13,757 nt of DNA from Cudoniella acicularis (taxonomy: Eukaryota; Ascomycota; Leotiomycetes; Helotiales; Helotiaceae), in contig JAAMPI010001493.1 of NCBI GenBank assembly GCA_013054445.1, forward strand, positions 1 to 13,757. Reading direction: 5' to 3'. The notes beneath the pieces were generated by a model. That model had not been told where the DNA came from. It did no database searches and worked only from the letters and a program-made list of their open reading frames with translations. Both the position numbers and the translations under genes were made by a program. Shown here piece after piece: positions 8,481 to 13,757 of the stretch. The stretch's first letter is position 1. The number at the start of each line of letters is the position of its first letter.

Positions 8481-11099
8481 TCGTTTATTCTCGCCCTTTT
8501 CCCGCTAAAGTTAGCGCTTCTTCCCTATACCAGGCTTAGGAGTATTATAAATATCTCCGGAGTGGTGCTATAAATCTGATTCCGAATAAAGCACGCGAGG
8601 GCAAGACAAATGTAGGCATAGAATAGAATCCTTACTAGGTAGACCGGCGATATAGTCCGGGATATATTTAGAAATATGTTCTTCCTAGCTAGGCCGTTCT
8701 AGGTATTGTTATAACCGCTTGGCTGCTAGTAGCCATTTTTTCCCCGAACATCTAATATAATATCTAGCGTAAGCGGTAGCGTTACGAAAAATGACTAGGT
8801 CGTACCGGAAAGGTAAGTCGAGATTATTAATATGATTTTGGCAATAGGCTTCCTAATCTATCTCGCTAAGTATCTACTTACTATACTAGAAACAAAATTC
8901 TACGAAGCTAGACTGCTTTTTATAGTACTTTTTAGAGCACTAGTATATATACTTCTATCTGCCTCTAATAATTTTGATACTAATATAGTCTGTTAGCCGA
9001 AAGTAGTATTAATAATAGGGGGTTATCCTTACTCTTTAATCACCTTACTATAACTCGGTACTAGACAGCAACTATTAATAGGCCGTAACACTTCCTGATA
9101 CGCAACACGGGAATCGTTTATACGGAGAGTAATAAGGTCTCGGAGAGCGGAGATCCCTTCTAGGCTCCGTAGCGGGACGGCGAGGGGGAGAGTACGAGTA
9201 AGGCGATCGCGCTCAGGAACCATATGGCGGATAACACGCTCAAAGTAACTGCGATGCCACTCGGCTTAGTCATCTAATTTATACTAGGTGGTATATAATC
9301 GCTATTAGGTTTTATAATAGTTCGCCAATTCTTCGTCAATAAGCTTTTGCCGTTGATTATAGAAATAGTGCCGCCGAACCTGAAGCTCTTTACGCCCTTC
9401 CTCTATAGTAGTAGCCGTAAACTGAACAGAGAGATCCTCGATCTACTTAAAAAGATCAATAAAATCCCGACGCTACTTTAGTTTATCTAGGTTCTTTATT
9501 AGAAGCGAGCGCCGGAGATCCGGGTTTCTTCTCATAGAAGCTAAGCGAAAGTCTTCTATAAGATCTCGCCGCGGCTCGAGGTTAAGGAAGGCTACTATAC
9601 CATCTATATTACTCATGTCGTACAAGTAGTGGCCGACAAGAGTCTTTTGGTTTCTATGTCTAGCAAACTTTATGACTTGCCCTAGCGAATAGCCCCCGTC
9701 TGTTACTAAATTAGCTTACTATAATAGAGCCTTTTTCGGAGTAAGGACCCCTTACCGTCTATCTTAATAAGTGTTTCGCGGCGGGGGCCATAGAGCCCTA
9801 TCCTATCGACAAAACTAGCTCTTTTCGCCTAGTCTGAACACTGGTGGCCCTATACGCCCTCGTTCTTAGGCTCCCTGGTCGGTCTATCCGCGGACATCTC
9901 CGGAAAGACTAGAGTATCTAACGCACCGTCCGCCTACTCTATAATCCGATACTTTCTTTTTAGCTATAGTCTGGCGGCAAGTATATCCTTAATCGTTCTA
10001 TAGTATTTAAACGCGCCAGCTAAAATACTAATCGCGAGTAAGAACAAGAGGCCGTTAGCAAAAAGAGGAGGCGCAGGCTTTAACCTCTCGTATAGCGCAT
10101 ATTATAGTCTATTTATAATCTGTTAGCAACCTACTCTAGCTCTAGAACGATAGACCCTCTTGGCTTACTTTTTTTAAAATGTTTTATATCCCTTTAGCAA
10201 ATTCTCTCTTAAAACCTAACTTGATCTCTAGCTCTCCGTCTTTCTATATAACTATATAAACGAGGTCCTACCAAATATAGTTAGTATTAGAATTCTTATT
10301 CTCCTTCTTAGGCTTAGTATCTGACCTAGTACGTCGCCTTATATATTTCTTATAACCTGGCAGTAGTACTATAATACATATTCAATAGGCCGCTTAAATC
10401 TATACGGTATCCTTTATAGACGTAATTATAGTAGTCACGTAGCCAAAATTGCTCCTTTATTTCAACGTAGTTCTCTATTATAAGGAACGTAGGTGACTTT
10501 TCTAGTCTAGATAGACCAATCAAATTCGCGAGCTCCCCTTCGATATACTTTCTCCCTTGTTAGTAAACGGATTATCGGTACTATTTTAGGGTAAGAAGGC
10601 TAGTAGGCGTACTTATAAGAGCCATTAAGTCATGAACGTCTAGGGGAATAGTGCGGTTAGTCTTCCGTATATATATCGACATTAATTTTCGTATCTTGTT
10701 TCGCACCGTCTTAACAGTTGCTATTTTATTTATCTTGTCTAGCTTGCCAGGAGTTGAGAGTCCGATAGCTCGGGCGACATGCTTCGCAACACCTATGTCA
10801 TAGAGATCTAAGCCTAGAAACCGCCTCTTATACCTAGTACATGTCAGTATCTAATATACTAGTCTTGGCTTTATAGTGTTAATAACGTACGCTAGCCAAA
10901 ACGCCTACATCTTGTCATACTATAGTTGACTGGTGTCTTTATTAAGGCCTTTATAAACAGGATCAGTATTGATATCAGATCTGTCTTTAGAGAGCCCTTT
11001 CTCTAGGGCTATATTTATCTGCTTATCTAGATCTAGTCCTCTCTAATTTAGTTCTTCTAGCTTGCTTATAGTATATAGTTTTAATATAAGAAAGTCCTT
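8480..11099 (-). pseudogene. DUF3435-like fungal tyrosine recombinase with C-terminal C2H2 fingers, destroyed by RIP
   Basis: Reading leftward and ignoring TAA/TAG: an N-terminal part with KTNRTIPLDVHDLMALIS (about 10620-10670), then GYRIDLSGLLNMYYSTTARL (10353-10412) with the candidate catalytic Arg at 10356-10358, REFAKG, ALYERLKP...LFANGLLFLLAIS, LDTLVFPEMSADRPT, then ARHRNQKTLVGHYLYDMSN (about 9611-9665) with His and the nucleophile-like Tyr at 9626-9628, as in tyrosine recombinase C-termini. A segment RHMVPERDRL follows. Two C2H2-like regions come last (about 8825-8895 and 8525-8640, the latter CPRVLYSESDL-x-HH). The frame changes near 10385, 10150, 9735 and 9000; some may be introns, most look like indels. 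Stops are nearly all TAA/TAG, as expected from CAA, CAG and TGG. The family (DUF3435, often labelled FluG-domain) is known from fungal mobile elements, including Starship captains. The start near 11099 is uncertain. Confidence 0.7.
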
Positions 11100-11104
11100 A
11101 TAAG

Positions 11105-11220
11105 GTAAGCGATAAGATAGAAAGTTGTATAAGAAGACAGAAGATGATTAAGATCATAGAAGACAGGTGAGAAGATAGAAAATAGGTAAGAAGAAAGAAG
11201 ATATATAAGTTAATAAAAGT
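11105..11220 (-). promoter_or_regulatory. Pyrimidine-rich tract upstream of the recombinase relic
   Basis: On the minus strand this is a run of TCTTC-type repeats directly 5' of the first readable recombinase codons. CT-rich tracts are common in fungal promoters, so this is a candidate promoter. No TATA box was assigned. Confidence 0.35.
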
Positions 11221-11228
11221 AACCCACG

Positions 11229-11263
11229 GCCTTACTAAGTCCCTGACAAGGTTCTGGTAAGGC
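11229..11263. other. Spaced 7-bp inverted repeat GCCTTAC...GTAAGGC
   Basis: Arms at 11229-11235 and 11257-11263, 21 bp apart, at the point where RIP composition ends. It could be an element end or a protein-binding site, and chance is not excluded. Confidence 0.3.
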
Positions 11264-11528
11264 AATGTAGGTATTAGCGTAGAGGCGAGAATTCACGATC
11301 CTTAAGTGATGCTATGCCTCTAAGTAGCTAGAACTTTCTATATAGAGCAAGGTATTAATATCAAGGCAGAATTCGGAAAAGGAAGGTTAAACTTAATGTC
11401 AGAGGAAAGAATCAAAGGCTAATTTTAGGTCAGGCAGGGTAAATATTTAGATCCCTAGCGAAGGGAGGAGGGGCCTTTTCAGTCCCCTCGTTAAAAGTTG
11501 ATGATTTCTAGTAAGCATATGGATAGGG

Positions 11529-11597
11529 TGAGCAGGCCTGAGCAAACCTGAGCCGAACCTGAGCCGAACCTGAGACGAGCCTGAGCCGGGCCTGAGC
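11529..11597 (+). repeat. Seven-unit TGAGC array with 10-11 bp spacing
   Basis: TGAG(C/A) occurs at 11529, 11539, 11549, 11560, 11571, 11582 and 11593, mostly as CCTGAGC followed by 3-4 variable bases. Spacing is 10, 10, 11, 11, 11, 11 bp, one DNA helical turn. Confidence 0.75.
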
Positions 11598-12255
11598 AAG
11601 GCAGCGCTGCTCGCTTGACATATCGGGTTGGGAAGTGCAAACATTCCCGTCCTATAACAGCTGTTCTAGGATTTCACTTTCTTTCCACTTCTGCACTTCT
11701 TGAAATTGATATTCCCCTGCTTCTGAATCCAGGCAGGCTTCAATCGTTCAACAGGAATCTATCTGGGTGATTTTTAGATCGGCTGCGAGACGTCCTACTA
11801 TTCGACTAAAGAGAAGAGACCATGTGACTTATCCTCCCACTCGCAACTCGGGATATCTAACGCCGGTCAAGAGGTTTGTTATACAAAATTAATCCAGCTT
11901 TCGGATTCTGGAAACCTATCTGCTCTGCCGGTTTCTCCGGCTTTCAGTTACTCTGAATTTGTTTTGGCTCTATCTTATTAAGCTGGACCCAGCGGAGCCA
12001 CTCGAGTTGAGCATCTTAGGATTTCTTCTGTTAGAAATACCTGTCCGCAGTTTACGTGCTTGATGCGCATTTGGCGGTTCCAGCCTAACTATCGTTGTTG
12101 CTGGCCTCATGAAACTGCGAAAATCATGCCCTCAACTAGCGTCGAGATTCAAGGATGTAAGAGCGTAGATAATGTGATGAGGCAGAATCTTCTTAGACCT
12201 TTCTGACCCGTAACCCCTCTTCGCTATAATATGCTTCTGACTCTTGTATCTCGTT

Positions 12256-12300
12256 AAAGATGATAGCATGGCTATCATCTCCATTTGGCCTGTAGCGAAG
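12256..12300 (+). repeat. 45-bp hairpin repeat, copy 1
   Basis: Contains GATGATAG (12259-12266), loop CATGG, and CTATCATC (12272-12279), a perfect 8-bp stem, then a tail ending GTAGCGAAG. Copy 2 lies 196 bp downstream. Confidence 0.55.
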
Positions 12301-12451
12301 ATTTAATCATCCGGGATTTGTGAGCTATTTATAGTCTGCCGGTCCCAAAGAAAAAGTATCGGACCCGAGTAGTGACTAGTGTCGTAGGGCAGCCAATTTA
12401 AATAGTCTATGCTATGATGCGACGTCCATTTGCTGTGACATGGATACCGTC

Positions 12452-12496
12452 CAAGGTGATGGCGCGGCTATCATTCTCGATTGACCCGTAGCGGAG
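12452..12496 (+). repeat. 45-bp hairpin repeat, copy 2
   Basis: Aligns without gaps to copy 1 at roughly three quarters of positions, and the differences are mostly transitions. The stem is kept in altered form (GTGATGGC / GCTATCAT with G-T type pairs), as is the tail GTAGCGGAG. Confidence 0.5.
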
Positions 12497-12909
12497 GGCG
12501 CCTAGATGCTCGCAGAAATCGTCAGAGGACAATAATTATCAGTAAGCACTAATAATCAAGAAGCACAAACCATCAAGAAGTAAGCATACTTCCTGGACAA
12601 GAGAACAAGTTTCATGATGGAACGAAGCATTTCGTGGAGATGGTGAGGCTGTTGAGTTTATATTTTCCATTCCCTCTCTCAGTTGCCAAAATAATCATTA
12701 TTTGCCAAACAGACATAGGGCTTGGGTTTTGTTTTTCGTTTCCAATTCAGAAAGCAGAAAGGCGTCCAGGTACCTTCCCGACGCAGTAATGCAGTAACAT
12801 ACTATCTCCGAATATAGCCAGAAATCTTTGGGAAAATACCAGGAAAGTCAGACTAATCTCATTTTCGCTGGCTCCGTTTAATCTGCGGACGTGGGCAGCG
12901 GCCGCTTTT

Positions 12910-12960
12910 ACCTGAGCTAAGGGTGAGCATACCTGAGCAGAGCCTGACCACGCCTGAATC
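12910..12960 (+). repeat. Five-unit degenerate CCTGAGC array, 10-11 bp spacing
   Basis: TGA cores at 12913, 12924, 12934, 12945 and 12955 (spacing 11, 10, 11, 10). Its first 12 bases, ACCTGAGCTAAG, are identical to 6003-6014 in the right arm of the inverted-repeat element, and CCTGAGCA recurs at the next position in both. It may be a relic end of a related element. Confidence 0.6.
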
Positions 12961-13066
12961 AGCCTTTACACCATTATGTGGAACCTACTTTGGGCTTGCA
13001 CCTCTGTAAAGCCTACCTTACCATTTTAGGCAAGCGTCATTGTAAGCGAAGCGCACAGGCAAAAAC

Positions 13067-13291
13067 ATGCTGCTAGACCCGGAGATCGATACTGAGACAG
13101 ACCCCTCTTCGGCTATGAGGTATACTTATGGCGTCACTACTGATTTGAGAAAAGCGCAGAGCAGGTCCTCAGAGGGCTGCCGCTCCTGTACAATTCTAGA
13201 GCAGGCCTTGACCGTTCTAAAGGCTGACTGGCGCGGCACTGGCGACGGACAGTGCTTTGCGTTCGATGAGGCTCCCATTTCGAATAAGTGA
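13067..13291 (+). CDS. Short ORF resembling the N-terminus of a HET-domain protein (probable fragment or first exon)
   Basis: Seventy-four codons from ATG 13067, in an A-rich start context (AAAAACATG), to TGA 13289. The segment SSEGCRSCTILEQALTVL followed by a Trp about six residues on resembles the GC-x-x-C-x-x-L start common in fungal heterokaryon-incompatibility (HET) proteins, which act in non-self recognition and regulated cell death. The HET domain proper is absent. GTGAGC at 13288 overlaps the stop and would be a good fungal splice donor, so this may be exon 1. I could not find a convincing second exon before the window ends. The assignment rests on a short motif and is weak. Confidence 0.35.
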   Translation: MLLDPEIDTETDPSSAMRYTYGVTTDLRKAQSRSSEGCRSCTILEQALTVLKADWRGTGDGQCFAFDEAPISNK

Positions 13292-13757
13292 GCTAGTCAG
13301 ATAGACAGAAATGAGGTTCCCCCAAGAACCCGCAAAATTTAGTTCCTGTCCCCAGGATTCGATTTAAAGTAACATTCGAAATTAATTAATAAAGAGTCAC
13401 GCACTTCAAAGCAACAAAACTTTAGAACCAAGCGTATTTGTTAGCAAAAATACAACTCCCGTGTCCCACGGCCCCACAAAGAGGTTCCTCGTTTCTTGCT
13501 TAGCCGATTCGGTAGTATAAGTTACCAGCTTGTTAAAATAATGGGTACACTTATTTTAGCATAAGGCCACAAGGCAGCAACAAAAACACACCCGAATCAC
13601 TAACGCCGCTTTATCTCGCTTGAGAAAAAAATTTAGAAAAAGTCATAGGTCGATGTAAAATATAATTATAGTATAAGTAACTCGTGTAAATTTAGAATTT
13701 TTAAAATTGTATTCGAATCGTATTATTTACGTATAGAAAATAGGGCTAGAAGGAAGC
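13292..13757. other. AT-rich end of window, no gene seen
   Basis: No protein-like frame was found. A hairpin GTATTT/AAATAC (13434-13439, 13448-13453) and a larger one at 13531-13561 are present. From about 13625 the sequence becomes AT-rich again, possibly the edge of another RIP tract. Confidence 0.4.
13531..13561. other. 11-bp hairpin TGTTAAAATAA / TTATTTTAGCA
   Basis: The arms pair at 10 of 11 positions (one G-T), with a 9-nt loop TGGGTACAC. It is a candidate transposon end or a chance AT palindrome. Confidence 0.4.

Larger units (their letters stand above)
6070..11220. other. RIP-mutated AT-rich tract
   Basis: CpA and TpG are strongly depleted and TpA is in excess, while CpG and CC/GG survive, which is the signature of fungal repeat-induced point mutation. 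In 7261-7740 I found no CpA and no TpG by eye. Intensity varies: 6540-6780, 8560-9700 and 10390-11100 keep more CpA/TpG, and it is in these milder parts that protein sequence can still be read. The tract starts inside the right arm of the inverted repeat and fades near 11220. One ambiguous base (N) is at 6529. Confidence 0.85.
11640..12905. other. Non-coding stretch between the two TGAGC arrays
   Basis: Composition is near normal, with no RIP excess. No frame holds a convincing protein. It contains the duplicated 45-bp hairpin sequence described separately. Confidence 0.45.

Noticed and set aside
9029..9223. A 64-codon minus-strand ORF as a small gene
   Set aside because: It is one stop-free piece of the recombinase relic, with matching sequence on both sides in the same frame.
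6221..11220. LTR retrotransposon or LINE remnant
   Set aside because: No reverse transcriptase or integrase motif could be read, and no long direct terminal repeats were seen; the readable part matches a tyrosine recombinase instead.
11529..11597. CRISPR-like array
   Set aside because: Units are only 10-11 bp with 3-4 variable bases and the window is fungal.
11447..11644. A 65-codon minus-strand ORF as a gene
   Set aside because: Its repetitive Ser/Gly/Leu sequence comes from the TGAGC array read in one frame.
1..13757. tRNA or rRNA genes
   Set aside because: No T-loop GGTTCGAATCC-type box with a matching acceptor stem, and no rRNA-like conserved block, was found on either strand by eye.

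Overview
The window reads as accessory DNA from a filamentous ascomycete (Pezizomycotina). Three things point there: short introns with fungal splice signals (GTATAC, branch CTAAC, ACAG; GTACGT, ACAG), several kilobases with the dinucleotide bias of repeat-induced point mutation (RIP: CpA and TpG nearly gone, TpA in excess, CpG kept), and a fungal DUF3435-type tyrosine recombinase gene. No intact gene of normal length was recognised. What remains is a set of broken genes, a long inverted-repeat element and a RIP-destroyed mobile-element gene. Species was not determined.

Left part (1-4552), ordinary base composition, all genes on +: (i) 245-1654, a broken gene for six tandem Myb/SANT-like repeats; (ii) 1905-3719, a broken gene for a C2H2 zinc finger followed by a DEDDh 3'-5' exonuclease-like fold, with a 48-nt intron and a nonsense TAG just before the last catalytic motif; (iii) 3802-4552, a truncated and frameshifted MACPF (perforin-like) gene with a textbook fungal intron. 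The three are close together and co-directional. A DNA-binding array beside a zinc-finger nuclease is the most suggestive pairing in the window, but joint function is inference only.

Middle (4670-6220): a perfect-to-diverged inverted repeat with arms of about 300 bp around about 940 bp, carrying one unrecognised minus-strand ORF broken by a TAG. The right arm is RIP-mutated and the left arm much less so.

Right part (about 6070-11220): a RIP tract. On its minus strand, ignoring TAA/TAG codons and allowing several frame changes, a DUF3435-like tyrosine recombinase with C-terminal C2H2 fingers can be read from about 11099 down to 8480, and its last frame stays protein-like to about 7400. This family includes the 'captain' recombinases of Starship giant transposons, so the window may lie inside or at the edge of a decayed Starship-like element. 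Ends and target duplications were not identified.

Far right (11220-13757): mostly non-coding, with two arrays of TGAGC motifs spaced 10-11 bp, a duplicated 45-bp hairpin sequence, a short ORF (13067-13291) resembling the start of a HET-domain protein, and AT-rich sequence at the end. No rRNA, tRNA or CRISPR array was seen.
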